In this document: positions 40,313-49,711 of the stretch, one piece after another
Layout of the letters: each line of letters starts with the position of its first letter
Numbering within the stretch: position 1 is the first letter of the stretch
Assembly: GCF_003590855.1 (NCBI RefSeq)
Contig: NZ_QYUP01000119.1
Span: 91,653 to 155,652, forward strand
DNA: 64,000 bases
Reading direction: 5' to 3'
DNA from: Massilia cavernae
Lineage (GTDB): Bacteria; Pseudomonadota; Gammaproteobacteria; Burkholderiales; Burkholderiaceae_D
Program-made: the position numbers and the translations under genes
Notes under the pieces: model-generated
The model's database searches: none
Seen by the model: only the letters and a program-made list of their open reading frames with translations
Told to the model about the DNA's origin: nothing

Positions 40313-41524
40313 ATGAGCCACCCCTGGGATGACTTGTTCACGAATGTGCACCTGGCCACGATGGCCGGCGGCTATGGCGAGATTCGCGACGCCTCCATCG
40401 CCGTCAAGGATGGCCGCATCGCCTGGATCGGCAAGCGCGGCGAAGAACCGTACAAGGCCAAGCGGGTCCATGACGGCGACGGCAACTGGCTCACGCCGGG
40501 GCTGGTCGACTGCCACACCCACATTGTCCATGCCGGCAACCGCAGCGACGAATTCGAGGCGCGGCTGAACGGCGCCACCTACGAGGACATCGCGCGCGCC
40601 GGCGGCGGCATCATGTCCACGGTGCGCGCAACGCGCGCGGCCTCGCCCGACGAACTGCTGCGCCAAAGCCTGCCGCGCGTCGAGAGCCTGGTGAAGGAGG
40701 GCGTGACCACCATCGAGATCAAGTCCGGTTACGGGCTGACGCTGGAGGACGAAGCCAAGATGCTGCGCGTGGCGCGGCGCGTGGCCGAGATGCTGCCGGT
40801 AAGCGTGGCCACCACCTTCCTCGGCGCGCACGCGCTGCCGCCCGAATATGCCGGCCGCCCGGACGAATACATCGATGCCATCTGCGAACGCATGTTGCCG
40901 GCGCTTGTAAAGGAGGGGTTGGCCGACGCGGTCGACGCCTTCTGCGAACGCATCGGTTTCACCAACCAGCAGGCCGAGCGCGTATTCGCCGCGGCCGATG
41001 CGCTGGGCCTGCCGGTCAAGCTGCATGCCGAGCAGCTGTCCGACCAGCAGGGCGCCCAGCTGGTGGCACGCTACCAAGGGCTGTCGGCCGACCACCTCGA
41101 ACACCTGACGTTGGAGGGCATCGCCGCGATGGCCGCCGCCGGCACGGTGGCGGTGCTGCTGCCTGGCGCTTACTATTTTCTGCGCGATAGCACGCCACCG
41201 CCGGTCGCGGCACTGCGCGAAGCGGGCGTGCGCATGGCCGTGGCGACCGATTGCAATCCCGGTACCTCACCGATGACGTCGATCCTGCTGGCAATGAACA
41301 TGGCGTGCACCCTGTGGCGCCTGACGCCGCAGGAAGCCTTGGCCGGTGTGACCATCCATGCCGCGCGCGCGCTCGGGCTGCACGAGCAGATAGGTTCGCT
41401 GGAAATAGGGAAGAAGGCCGACTTCGCGCTGTGGGACATCGCCCGGCCGGCCGACCTGTCCTACGGCATTGGATTCAATCCATGCCGCGGCACTGTCCGG
41501 GCAGGCAAGTTGAATACCTTTTGA
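40313..41524 (+). CDS. hutI: Imidazolonepropionase
   Basis: This protein of 403 residues is a zinc hydrolase that opens 4-imidazolone-5-propanoate to N-formimino-L-glutamate. Motifs: [66 protein letters not shown] and [10 protein letters not shown]. It is the last gene of the operon, 7 bases after hutD; the next strong terminator is at 41693-41723. Confidence 0.97.
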   Translation: MSHPWDDLFTNVHLATMAGGYGEIRDASIAVKDGRIAWIGKRGEEPYKAKRVHDGDGNWLTPGLVDCHTHIVHAGNRSDEFEARLNGATYEDIARAGGGIMSTVRATRAASPDELLRQSLPRVESLVKEGVTTIEIKSGYGLTLEDEAKMLRVARRVAEMLPVSVATTFLGAHALPPEYAGRPDEYIDAICERMLPALVKEGLADAVDAFCERIGFTNQQAERVFAAADALGLPVKLHAEQLSDQQGAQLVARYQGLSADHLEHLTLEGIAAMAAAGTVAVLLPGAYYFLRDSTPPPVAALREAGVRMAVATDCNPGTSPMTSILLAMNMACTLWRLTPQEALAGVTIHAARALGLHEQIGSLEIGKKADFALWDIARPADLSYGIGFNPCRGTVRAGKLNTF

Positions 41525-41639
41525 TACTTCTCAACATCAAATCGTATGGATGAGTAATTATCGGGGGTATGCACTGTTTCCCGAAACATTGCACAGGTAA
41601 GAAATTGTAAGGAATTACGAATCTTCGCCATCGCGCCAC

Positions 41640-41723
41640 TATAGTGAAGGCGTTGATTCAAGTCTCCCCTCCCATCCTAACCAGTTGGGTTTACCCACGG
41701 TGGTTTCGCCCCGTGGGTTTTTT
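41640..41723 (+). ncRNA. Candidate small RNA between hutI and the acetyltransferase
   Basis: TATAGT at 41640-41645 resembles a -10 box (a -35-like TTACGA lies at 41615-41620, spacing long at 19). About 70 bases of non-coding sequence follow and end at a strong terminator. The stretch contains the C-rich, anti-Shine-Dalgarno-like TCTCCCCTCCC (41663-41673) and a small AACC/GGTT stem. It could equally be just the end of the hut transcript. Confidence 0.35.
41693..41723 (+). terminator. Rho-independent terminator (hut operon end or small RNA)
   Basis: Arms CCCACGG (41694-41700) and CCGTGGG (41711-41717) enclose a 10-base loop and are followed by T6. The T run is on the plus strand only, so it serves rightward transcription. 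Confidence 0.85.
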
Positions 41724-41739
41724 CTTGCCTGTCGTATCC

Positions 41740-42243
41740 TTATCCGGCGTTTTCAGGCGCCGCAAGCTGTGCCAGCGCAGCACCGGTGACGCGGCAAGTG
41801 CGCCAGTCCGGCAGCAGTTCCGCGCCCATCGCCTTGTAGAACTGGATGGCCGGTTCGTTCCAGTCCAGCACCGACCACTCGAAGCGCCCGCACTTCCGTT
41901 CGACAGCGATCTGCGCCAGCTTCACCAGCATCTGGCTGCCGAACCCCTTGCCGCGGTGCGATTGCTTCACATACAGGTCTTCCAGGTACAGGCCCTTCTT
42001 CGTCAGGAAAGTCGAGAAGTTATGGAAGAACAGGGCGAAGCAGACCACTTCGCCATTCTCCTCGCCGACGATGGCTTCAGCTGCAGGACGGCCGCCGAAC
42101 AGGCCTTCATGCAGCAGTTCTTCAGTCGCGACGACCAGGTGTTCGAGCTTTTCGAAGACGGCAAGTTCAACGATCATGCCGTGGATGTGGGCGACGTCGG
42201 ACGGCTGGGCCGGGCGGATGGAAAAGGCGTTTGGAGCAGTCAT
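41740..42243 (-). CDS. GNAT-family N-acetyltransferase
   Basis: This protein of 167 residues has the acetyl-CoA binding site YVKQSHRGKGFGSQML (R/Q-x-x-G-x-G/A type) and the C-terminal EWSVLDWNEPAIQFYKAMGA strand, as in the spermidine/diamine acetyltransferase-like group. Its ATG overlaps the stop of the EamA transporter gene (ATGA), so export and acetylation may concern the same compound. Substrate unknown. Confidence 0.85.
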   Translation of the reverse strand: MTAPNAFSIRPAQPSDVAHIHGMIVELAVFEKLEHLVVATEELLHEGLFGGRPAAEAIVGEENGEVVCFALFFHNFSTFLTKKGLYLEDLYVKQSHRGKGFGSQMLVKLAQIAVERKCGRFEWSVLDWNEPAIQFYKAMGAELLPDWRTCRVTGAALAQLAAPENAG

Positions 42244-43178
42244 GGGACCTCGGGTACGGTAGACATATTGATTGTTTTGGCGGGCTGCGGCGCCGGCGCG
42301 CGCATCACCCAGGCGACGGAAGCCAGGCACATGACCATGCCGATCCATTCGCTCGGACCGGGGCGGTATCCCTCGAGCTTGATCGACAGCAGCACGGAAA
42401 TGACCGGCGTGATCACGCCGATGTACACCGCCTTGGACGAGCCGATGCGGTTGATCAGCGTGAAGTAGGCCATGAAGGCGACTACCGAACCGAAAATCGA
42501 CAGGTACAGCAGGCCCAGCCAGTAGCGCGGCGCGCTCGGCAGGGTGAACGATTCGCCGTTGGCCAGCGCCCACAACGCCACCATCGAGCTGCCCCAGAAC
42601 ATCGACCAGGCCATCGTCAGCATCAGGTTGCCCGTCTGTTCGCGCAGCTTGACGACCATGATGTTGCCGACCGCGCTGGAGATGGTGGCCGTCAGCGCCA
42701 GGATCAGCCCCAGCAGGAAGTGGCCCTTGCCGCCGGACGCGATGTCCTGCCACGAGTGGGAGATCGAGGGGTAGAACAGCAGCGTCACGCCCGCCGTCGC
42801 CGCCACGCCCGCGGCCCAGGTAGGCCAGCCGATCGGCGTTCCAAAGGCGAAGCGGCTGCAGATCGGGTTCCAGAACACGATCAGCGCGAACAGCACGGCC
42901 ACCAGCGCCGACACCAGGTATTGCTCGGACTGATAGGTACAGACGTAGGACAGGCCGAAGGTGAAGAAGCCCTGCAGCATGCTCCAGCGCTGGGCGCGCC
43001 ATGGCATGCGCAGCTTGTGGCCGCGCGCCAGGCACAAGGCGAACAGCGTCGCCGACGCCAGCGCGAAACGGTAGAACACCGACACCGCGGGCGCGACTTC
43101 CCCAAGCTGCAAGGTGATGGCGAAGAAGGTCGAACCCCAGATCAGGGATGCGAGGACGAAGAGGAGAGGGGAGGACAT
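42240..43178 (-). CDS. EamA/DMT-family transporter
   Basis: This protein of 312 residues has ten predicted transmembrane helices in two EamA repeats: SLIWGSTFFAI opens the first, and LALTATISSAVGNIMVVKL opens the second. GVITPVISVLLSIKLEG is typical of the end of the second repeat. Family members export amino acids or metabolites. It is coupled to the acetyltransferase gene. Confidence 0.88.
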   Translation of the reverse strand: MSSPLLFVLASLIWGSTFFAITLQLGEVAPAVSVFYRFALASATLFALCLARGHKLRMPWRAQRWSMLQGFFTFGLSYVCTYQSEQYLVSALVAVLFALIVFWNPICSRFAFGTPIGWPTWAAGVAATAGVTLLFYPSISHSWQDIASGGKGHFLLGLILALTATISSAVGNIMVVKLREQTGNLMLTMAWSMFWGSSMVALWALANGESFTLPSAPRYWLGLLYLSIFGSVVAFMAYFTLINRIGSSKAVYIGVITPVISVLLSIKLEGYRPGPSEWIGMVMCLASVAWVMRAPAPQPAKTINMSTVPEVP

Positions 43179-43220
43179 CCCGAAAGTATACGGTCAATCA
43201 TGATTTCCTGCTGGATATAT

Positions 43221-43242
43221 CCGGGAGCGCGTGAGCTCCCGG
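43221..43242. other. Hairpin between DUF962 and EamA genes
   Basis: Arms CCGGGAGC and GCTCCCGG pair around GCGTGA. There is no T run, so a transcript-end or processing role is only possible, not clear. Confidence 0.4.
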
Positions 43243-43252
43243 CATGCAGGAA

Positions 43253-43699
43253 TTACCAGGCCAGCTTCAGGCGGCGGTACAGGAAACTGAGCACGAACAG
43301 CGGACCGATCAGCAGGAAACGCAGGTCGTCGAGGAAGGACGGTTTCTTGCCTTCGATCTCATGGCCGATGAACTGGCCGACCCATGCCAGCACGAAGATC
43401 GCGATCGACAGCGGCAGCACGGCGGCGGGAGGAAGCAGGCTCAGCAACGCGAGCATGAGCAGCGACATGACCAGCATGCCGATGGCGAACGGCTTCGACA
43501 GCTTGACGTAGTAATACATCGCGGCGGCCACCACCAGCACCGCGGCGATCGGGTGGATCCACCAGACGATGCCGAGCAGGGTGAATACGATCACCGGCAC
43601 GCACACGAAGTGGATCAGTTCGTTCGTTGGATTGCGGTGGCTCTCGCCGTACTGCGCGAGCAGGGTGTCGATCTGGCGTGGCTGGCCGGTTTGTTGCAT
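43253..43699 (-). CDS. DUF962/Mpo1-like membrane protein
   Basis: This protein of 148 residues matches the Mpo1 (YGL010w) family: ESHRNPTNELIHFVCVP with conserved His near the start, four hydrophobic segments, and WVGQFIGHEIEGKKPSFLDDLRFLLIGPLFVLSFL. The yeast member is an iron-dependent 2-hydroxy fatty acid alpha-oxidation enzyme; bacterial members are mostly uncharacterised. Confidence 0.85.
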   Translation of the reverse strand: MQQTGQPRQIDTLLAQYGESHRNPTNELIHFVCVPVIVFTLLGIVWWIHPIAAVLVVAAAMYYYVKLSKPFAIGMLVMSLLMLALLSLLPPAAVLPLSIAIFVLAWVGQFIGHEIEGKKPSFLDDLRFLLIGPLFVLSFLYRRLKLAW

Positions 43700-43784
43700 C
43701 GCTGGGTCTCCGCTGTAGGTATGGTTTTGCTGGGGATTCTACACTGGCCCGGGCTGTTGGCGGATCGATTATGATGCTGGCCAA

Positions 43785-44321
43785 ATGCCTACCGTTGCCG
43801 ACCCTACACTTACCGGACTGGCGCCCGTCGCCGACGAGCATGTCCGCATCCTGATCCTGGGAAGTTTTCCCGGCGCAGCGTCATTGGCCGCGCAGCAGTA
43901 TTACGCGCATCCGCGCAACGCGTTATGGCCGATCCTGTCGGCGCTGACGGAGGAAGATTTGGTTTCGCTGCCGTACGCGCAGCGGCTACCGCGCCTGCTG
44001 TCGCACCGGATCGGCCTGTGGGATGTGCTGGGTACATGCGAACGCGAAGGCAGCCTGGATTCCGCCATCCGCAAACCCGCCGCCAACGATTTCGCCCGGC
44101 TGCGCGAGTTGTGTCCGTTGCTGGAAACCGTGGGCTTCAATGGCCAGACGTCGGGCAAGTTCGCGCAGCAGTTTGCTGAGCGGGGCTATCGGACGGTAGT
44201 GTTGCCGTCGACGTCGCCGGCACATGCATCGCTTTCATTTGAACAGAAACTGGCCAGCTGGCGTAGTTTAATGGACCTGCATGAGCATGTTCATGGGAGC
44301 GCCGACCGCAGACCAAGATGA
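43785..44321 (+). CDS. DNA-deoxyinosine glycosylase (UDG family 6)
   Basis: This protein of 178 residues has the motifs of hypoxanthine-DNA glycosylases: LILGSFPGAASLAAQQYYAHPRNALWPIL, IGLWDVLGTCEREGSLDSAI, VGFNGQTSGKF and VVLPSTSPAHASLSFEQKL. It removes deaminated adenine (hypoxanthine) from DNA. Its last 31 bases overlap the convergent vapC gene. Confidence 0.85.
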   Translation: MPTVADPTLTGLAPVADEHVRILILGSFPGAASLAAQQYYAHPRNALWPILSALTEEDLVSLPYAQRLPRLLSHRIGLWDVLGTCEREGSLDSAIRKPAANDFARLRELCPLLETVGFNGQTSGKFAQQFAERGYRTVVLPSTSPAHASLSFEQKLASWRSLMDLHEHVHGSADRRPR

Positions 44322-44686
44322 ACTACGAATGGATCGAAATCCCTGTCGCTATAGAGCAAGTGGTGCTTGTCTTCCATGCAGCGGGTGGCAATGACTGTGC
44401 CTATCGTCTTGCGTACAGTGACGCCGAGCGAACGCAATGTGCGAAAATTCCTGGCGGCCTGAAGCGCGACGGCTTGCCCGCCAAGATCGATCACGATCAG
44501 CGAAGTCAGCATTTCTTTCGCCCGGTTGAAATCGCGCTCTGTCCTGAAACCTTGCAGCACCTCAGTCAAGATAAGATCGCCAATGGCGACTGGTTCGTTG
44601 CCAAGCATGGCATCCAGTGCGTCGGTCTGAGGCGTCGATTCGCCCCTGAAGTAGTCAATCCAAACGCTTGAATCGACCAGGATCAC
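44291..44686 (-). CDS. vapC: VapC-type PIN-domain toxin, one acidic residue missing
   Basis: This protein of 131 residues has the PIN fold: D5 in MILVDSSVWIDYFRG, E42 in LTEVLQGF and D114/D116 in LYSDRDFDPF. The usual third acidic residue in the KTID motif is Gly here (KTIG, G96). VapC toxins cleave tRNA or rRNA with a Mg2+ site built from these acids. The start overlaps the vapB stop by 4 bases. The C-terminal codons overlap the convergent glycosylase gene, which suggests recent arrival at this spot. Confidence 0.88.
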   Translation of the reverse strand: MILVDSSVWIDYFRGESTPQTDALDAMLGNEPVAIGDLILTEVLQGFRTERDFNRAKEMLTSLIVIDLGGQAVALQAARNFRTLRSLGVTVRKTIGTVIATRCMEDKHHLLYSDRDFDPFVVHLGLRSALP

Positions 44687-44877
44687 TTGTCAACCCGCAT
44701 GGCATCAAGGTCTCCATCCCATGCCAACTTGCCACGAAATTGCCGTATCTTTTCCTGTTGCTGCAGCCGTAGTACGGTGCGCAATCCAAGTTCCACGGCT
44801 TCACGTTTGGTCTTCAAGCCCGTCAGCCGGAGCGTGTCCTCCATCAATTTGTCGTCGATTACAATATTTGTTCGCAT
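44683..44877 (-). CDS. vapB: VapB-type antitoxin
   Basis: This protein of 64 residues matches the VapB/DUF2191 type: MRTNIVIDDKLMEDTLRLTG, then LKTKREAVELGLRTVLRL as the ribbon-helix-helix-type DNA-binding part, and RQFRGKLAWDGDLDAMR as the toxin-binding tail. It precedes vapC with a 4-base overlap, the standard layout, and should repress its own promoter. Confidence 0.9.
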   Translation of the reverse strand: MRTNIVIDDKLMEDTLRLTGLKTKREAVELGLRTVLRLQQQEKIRQFRGKLAWDGDLDAMRVDK

Positions 44878-45081
44878 GATGTGTATGTCACTTTGAATAT
44901 ATACACATCCTAGTCCTTGGAGACTCGCGGCGCAATGGAATTTCGATTCGGCGTGACGGCGCGCAAATTGTGCAAAATATCGGCCAAGGATTGCCGAGGC
45001 AATGACAATGTGCGCCGTTGATCGCGCAGCATTTGCTCAACTGTTGCTTGAAAGTCTGGGTCCCCTACTCCTCTGGCGCGC

Positions 45082-46284
45082 CTAATGCGCTCGCACACGA
45101 ATCGTCGCGCCCGAACGCAACTGGCTCAGCTTGGCCGAATAGCGCTGCGTCGACGAGCTAGTGGTGCTGGTATCCATCGCCAGTTTCAGTTCATCCTGCG
45201 CGCGCTTGCCTTCACCCAGGCGCCAGTGCGCGATCGCCAGCCAGAAGTGGAACTCGTGATAGAAGGGCGCGCGCTTGACCTCTTTCGCGAACAGCGTCCG
45301 CGCCAGCTCGTAGTCGGCCTTTTCCATCGCCTTGATGCCCTGGTTGAAGTAGTAGAACGGCGGGAACGGTTCGATCGCCGCCAGGCGCGCCTTGAGCGCC
45401 TTCGATTCGCCGTCCTTGCCCAGCGACGCCAGCACCTGGATCATGTTGTGCATGACGACGGTGTTTTCCGGCTCGCGCTGGAGGGCGGTGACGAACACCC
45501 GTTCGGCCAGCGCGTTGTCGCCGCGGCGCTGGTAGATCACGGCCAGCGTGTTGTAGCCGGTGATGTAGCGCGGGTTGGTGCGCACCGCTTCGCGCGCCCA
45601 CCAGTAGGCGTCGTCGATGCGGTCCTGGGCCAGCGCTTCGGCCGCGCGGTTGTTCATGTACATCGCCACGATGTCCTGCTCTTCCAGCGGATGGGTGTGG
45701 AAGCGCTCTGCCTCTTTCGGCCGCAGGAAGTCGATCGTCAGCGTGGTGCTGGAGGTCTGGTAGGTGCGCAGGAACTCGGTCAGCTTTTCGCCGAGGGTCA
45801 GGTTGACGTGGTTGCTGCCGAAGTAGAGGTTGCCGCTGCGGCTCCAGGTCTGCTCCACCATCACGTTCTGGTATTGCACCGGCAGGCCAAGTTCGCGCGC
45901 GAAGGCGGCAGTCATGATCACCAGGGAAAGGCAGTTGCCGGCGCGCGCCTCGAAGGTCTCGGCGGCGGTGCGGGTCTTGCTGGATTCGTATTCGAGCTTG
46001 AGCTCCCCCTTCTGGTACAGCGCGTCGACCAGGCCGTGCTGGGCGCCCTTGCTGCGCACGTGCGCCGCGAACGCGGGGCTGTGCACGTACTGGCGCATGG
46101 CGGGGCTGAGGTCGAACAGGCCGGCGGCGCCGACCGGCTCGGAGGCCGGCTTGAATTTCGCGTCGGCGAACAGTTCGGTGGATGGCATCGGCGCCGGCAG
46201 CTGCACGGCGGCGCAGGCGGACAGCAGGAGCGGGACCAGCAGCACCGCCGCCAGCCTGGGGGTAATTGTTGCCAGAAACTTCAT
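45082..46284 (-). CDS. TPR lipoprotein with transglutaminase-like segment
   Basis: This protein of 400 residues has a lipoprotein signal (LLLSACAAV, lipobox Cys near 24). Residues 110-170 look like a transglutaminase-type cysteine peptidase core (EARAGNCLSLVIMTAAFARELGLPVQYQNV, then SNHVNL). Residues 215-380 are tetratricopeptide repeats (YWWAREAVRTNPRYITGYNTLAVIYQRRGD, FYYFNQGIKAMEKADYELA, HFWLAIAHWRLGEGKRA). Such proteins are probably periplasmic scaffolds; function unknown. Confidence 0.8.
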   Translation of the reverse strand: MKFLATITPRLAAVLLVPLLLSACAAVQLPAPMPSTELFADAKFKPASEPVGAAGLFDLSPAMRQYVHSPAFAAHVRSKGAQHGLVDALYQKGELKLEYESSKTRTAAETFEARAGNCLSLVIMTAAFARELGLPVQYQNVMVEQTWSRSGNLYFGSNHVNLTLGEKLTEFLRTYQTSSTTLTIDFLRPKEAERFHTHPLEEQDIVAMYMNNRAAEALAQDRIDDAYWWAREAVRTNPRYITGYNTLAVIYQRRGDNALAERVFVTALQREPENTVVMHNMIQVLASLGKDGESKALKARLAAIEPFPPFYYFNQGIKAMEKADYELARTLFAKEVKRAPFYHEFHFWLAIAHWRLGEGKRAQDELKLAMDTSTTSSSTQRYSAKLSQLRSGATIRVRAH

Positions 46285-46382
46285 GTCGCGCCTCTATCGG
46301 GTACCACGCGCGGCATGTGTTGTCCGCCGCATCGTTTCCTGAAGTATCTTCCTCGATGCGGTGAATGTAAAGACCAGCTGTC

Positions 46383-47246
46383 CTAGTGCTCCGCGTGGAA
46401 GGATTCGTGCAGCTCGTCCAGCAGTTCGGCGGTTTCGTCGCCGGACAGGCCGAGGTAGGCACAGGCGCGCTCGCCGCCCTTGTCCCATTCGACGCAGTGG
46501 GCGTGGCCCTGGTATTTCTGGATCGCGCATTCGGCCAGCAGCGACAGCGCGACCAGCGAGCGCACCGCGTCGTCGGTGGCGCTGTCTTCCAGCACGCTGT
46601 AGTCATGGTGGTGCAGGATGGCCCAGGACACGTCGTTCGACAGCCCCCAGTTGCGCGCCAGGATGCAGCCGATGGCGGCATGGTTGGTGCTGTGGCGCTC
46701 GTCCTCCAGTGCGGTGACCGGGCGCGCGGTGTCCTGCGCGGCGGCGGCGAAGGTGGCTGCATAGCCGGGGAAGCGGTCGATCAGCAGCGGTACTCCGGTA
46801 TCGCAGAACAGGCCGAAGGTATGGGCCACGTCGGGCGCGCCGATGCGCAGGCGGCGCGACAGGTACACCATGGCTTGGGCGCGGCGGCCGGAGAGGTCCC
46901 AGAAGCTGGCCAGGGCAGTGTTGTCGCCGCCGATCGCCTGGCGCGCCAGCAGGCCGGTCATCAGCGCCGCGACCTGGTTAATGCCGAGGAACAGGATCGC
47001 CTGTTCGACCGACTTGGCCTTGCGCTTGCCGCCGTAGAACGAGGAGTTGGCGAGTTTCAGCAGCGCGCCCGACATGCCGACATCGCGCGCGACGATGCGG
47101 CCGATCGCTTCCGGCGACGGATCGTCGGCGGCGATCTCGCGCTGCATGTCGGCCAGCAGGCTGGGGCGGGGCGGGATCCGGATCGACTTGATCAGCTCGT
47201 CCACCGGGTCCGCGGCTGGTGCTGCCTGGGCTCTTACATTGCTCAT
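46383..47246 (-). CDS. HDOD-domain signalling protein
   Basis: This protein of 287 residues consists of an HDOD domain: IPPRPSLLADMQREIAADDPSPEAIGRIVARDVGMSGALLKLANSSFYGG is the hallmark start, then VEQAILFLGINQV, and HHDYSVLE near the end of the domain. HDOD proteins lack the HD catalytic pair and act in signal transduction, often with diguanylate or chemotaxis systems. It lies 98 bases upstream, in transcription order, of the TPR lipoprotein gene. Confidence 0.88.
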   Translation of the reverse strand: MSNVRAQAAPAADPVDELIKSIRIPPRPSLLADMQREIAADDPSPEAIGRIVARDVGMSGALLKLANSSFYGGKRKAKSVEQAILFLGINQVAALMTGLLARQAIGGDNTALASFWDLSGRRAQAMVYLSRRLRIGAPDVAHTFGLFCDTGVPLLIDRFPGYAATFAAAAQDTARPVTALEDERHSTNHAAIGCILARNWGLSNDVSWAILHHHDYSVLEDSATDDAVRSLVALSLLAECAIQKYQGHAHCVEWDKGGERACAYLGLSGDETAELLDELHESFHAEH

Positions 47247-47391
47247 GGGGTGTCGCGGCAGGGATGCCGCTTATGCATGCTTCAAAGATGGAAATGATAA
47301 ACCAAGCAAGCCGTCGTTGCACGATGGCACGCAAAGTGTCGCAATTCGGATTGGATATGGGAGCCGGGCGATATCAATATAAAATCTTTAC

Positions 47392-47958
47392 ATGAAATTC
47401 ATTCTTGCAGGAATAGACTTTTCGGCGCCGGCCGAGCAGGTGGCGCAGCAATTGATCGGCGTGACGGTGCTGGTCGACGGCGTCGGCGGGCGCATCGTGG
47501 AGACCGAAGCCTACGACCGCGAAGACCCGGCCTCGCATGCCTTTTCCGGTCCCACCGACCGCAACTTCGCGATGTTTGGCGAACCGGCCCACGCCTATGT
47601 TTACCGCTCCTACGGCATCCACTGGTGCCTCAACTTCGTCTGCCGCGAGCATGGCCATGGTGCGGGAGTGCTGATCCGCGCGCTGGAGCCAACGGAAGGG
47701 CTGGACGCGATGCGCAAGCGGCGCGGCGCCGATGACGTACGCCTGCTGTGTTCCGGTCCGGGAAAGCTGTGCCAGGCCTTGGGCGTCACGCGCGCGCATG
47801 ACGGACTGCCGCTAGCGCTGCCGCCGTTCGAACTGGCCGCGCCGGCTGAAGCTGCGGAAGTGATCGCGGGGCCGCGTATCGGGATTTCGAAGGCGATGGA
47901 AGTGCCGTGGCGGTTCGGGCTGGCCGGCTCGCGCTTCGTCAGCCGCCCGTTCCGCTAG
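47392..47958 (+). CDS. DNA-3-methyladenine glycosylase (AAG/Mpg type)
   Basis: This protein of 188 residues removes alkylated purines from DNA. Conserved segments: [35 protein letters not shown] with the catalytic Glu, [44 protein letters not shown] and [12 protein letters not shown]. With ada and the family 6 glycosylase nearby, the window holds three separate base-damage repair genes. Confidence 0.95.
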   Translation: MKFILAGIDFSAPAEQVAQQLIGVTVLVDGVGGRIVETEAYDREDPASHAFSGPTDRNFAMFGEPAHAYVYRSYGIHWCLNFVCREHGHGAGVLIRALEPTEGLDAMRKRRGADDVRLLCSGPGKLCQALGVTRAHDGLPLALPPFELAAPAEAAEVIAGPRIGISKAMEVPWRFGLAGSRFVSRPFR

Positions 47959-47964
47959 CCGCCA

Positions 47965-49647
47965 TCAGGCACCGCTGCGCCGCGCCGCGGGCCGTTCGGC
48001 GCCAGCCGGCTCGGCTCCGATATTGCGCACCGGGCCAGCGCGCATCGGGCTGCGCGGCGAGCGCCGTTCCTCCGGATCGTGGAAGCCGGCGCCGTCCGCG
48101 CTGGCGTCTATCTTGAACACCGAGACCGCCTTTGCCAGCGTGACGGCCTGCTGGTGCAGGCTTTCGGCGGCGGCGGCGGCCTGCTCGACCAGCGCCGCGT
48201 TCTGTTGTGTCATGTCGTCCATCTGGCCCACCGCGTGATTGACCTCGGCGATGCCCTCGGCCTGCTCCGAGCTGGCCACGCTGATGCGCTCGATGATCTC
48301 GTTCACCTGGCGCACCGAGGCCACGATATTGCCCATGCTGCTGCCGGCTTCGTTCACCGAGGCGCTGCCGCCGTCGATGATGGATACCGAGGCCGCGATC
48401 AGCGCCTTGATCTCCTTGGCCGCCGCCGCCGAGCGCTGCGCCAGCGTGCGCACTTCCAACGCCACCACCGCGAAACCGCGGCCCTGCTCGCCGGCGCGCG
48501 CCGCTTCCACCGCGGCGTTCAGGGCCAGGATATTGGTCTGGAACGAGATGCCGTCGATGACGCCGATGATCTCGACGATCTTGCGCGAGCTGGCCTTGAT
48601 GCCCTCCATGGTGGCGACGGCGCGGTCGACCGCCTTGCCGCCGCCTTCCGCCAGCGTTGCCGCGCTGGCCGCCAGCTCGTTGGCCATGCGCGCGTTGCTG
48701 GCGTTCTCCTTCACCGCCAGCGTCAGGCTTTCCATCGCGCTGGCCGTCTGCTCCAGCGAGCCGGCTTGCATCTCGGTGCGGGTCGACAGATCCTGGTTGC
48801 CGGCGGCGATTTCCTGCGAGGCGGTGTCGATCGAGCGCACCGAGGCCAGCACCGTGCGCAGGGTCTGGTTCAGGTTGCCGATGGTGTGGTCGAGCGCGCG
48901 CGAGGTATCGGCGATCTCGTCGCGTCCGTCGCTGCCCACGCCTACCGCCAGCCGGCCCTGCGCCAGTTCGCCCACGGTGTCGGCGATCGCGCGTATGTCG
49001 CGCAGCATCCCGCGCCGCACCAGCATCGTCACCAGCAGCGACAGGCCGATTGACAGCATAACCAGCGCCGCCATCGTGACGCCGAAGGTGCGGAATTCGC
49101 TCCTGGCGGCGGCGTAGGCTGCCTCGCTCAGGCTCTTTTCCAGCGCGGCCAGTTGCGCCAGCTGGCCATTGAGCGAGCCGAATTCCTTCTCGGCCTTCTG
49201 CATCGAATTGGTGGCGATCGACTGGTCGACCTGGGCCAGTTCGATGGTTTCGGCCACGCTCTTCTTGTAGGCCGCCAGCGATTTGACGGAAGCGTCGACC
49301 AGCTTGCGTTCGGCCGGGCCGGACACGCCGGCCAGCGCCTTCAATTGCGCCCCGATGGCGGCGTGGCGCGTGTTGATGTCGCCGACCAGCGCGTCCAGCC
49401 GGTTCCTGGCGAAGCTGCCGTTGATCCAGGCCAGCAGCTGGTAGATGTTGGCGTGCGCATGCTTGGCGTCGCCGGAGACGTCGGCCGCCGCCTTCAGGCG
49501 CGCCGCGCGCACCTGCACCATGTTTTCCAGCGATGCGTTCTGGCGCACCATGCCATAGTACGAGGCGGCCGACAGCAGCATCAGCAGCACCAGCACCACG
49601 CCCGGGGCCAGGAGCAGCTTCGGGCCAATCCGCAGTTTTTTCAGCAT
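47965..49647 (-). CDS. Methyl-accepting chemotaxis protein
   Basis: This protein of 560 residues has a transmembrane helix at 10-28, a periplasmic four-helix-like sensor (30-185), a second helix (about 190-210), HAMP, and a cytoplasmic signalling domain with the hairpin [47 protein letters not shown]. Methylation helices flank it. The tail (RRSGA) lacks a CheR-tethering pentapeptide. A secreted single-Cache protein gene lies 64 bases upstream on the same strand and may supply ligand binding. Confidence 0.93.
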   Translation of the reverse strand: MLKKLRIGPKLLLAPGVVLVLLMLLSAASYYGMVRQNASLENMVQVRAARLKAAADVSGDAKHAHANIYQLLAWINGSFARNRLDALVGDINTRHAAIGAQLKALAGVSGPAERKLVDASVKSLAAYKKSVAETIELAQVDQSIATNSMQKAEKEFGSLNGQLAQLAALEKSLSEAAYAAARSEFRTFGVTMAALVMLSIGLSLLVTMLVRRGMLRDIRAIADTVGELAQGRLAVGVGSDGRDEIADTSRALDHTIGNLNQTLRTVLASVRSIDTASQEIAAGNQDLSTRTEMQAGSLEQTASAMESLTLAVKENASNARMANELAASAATLAEGGGKAVDRAVATMEGIKASSRKIVEIIGVIDGISFQTNILALNAAVEAARAGEQGRGFAVVALEVRTLAQRSAAAAKEIKALIAASVSIIDGGSASVNEAGSSMGNIVASVRQVNEIIERISVASSEQAEGIAEVNHAVGQMDDMTQQNAALVEQAAAAAESLHQQAVTLAKAVSVFKIDASADGAGFHDPEERRSPRSPMRAGPVRNIGAEPAGAERPAARRSGA

Positions 49648-49711
49648 GCTTCCCCCGTAAAACGTTAAGCGGGCAGTCGCCCGCCCGCATGATGCTTTTT
49701 ATGACGGCTGC

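Noticed and set aside
44910..45098. A 62-codon minus-strand frame between vapB and the TPR lipoprotein
   Set aside because: Overlaps the lipoprotein 3' end, no ribosome-binding site and no family signature; at most a remnant.
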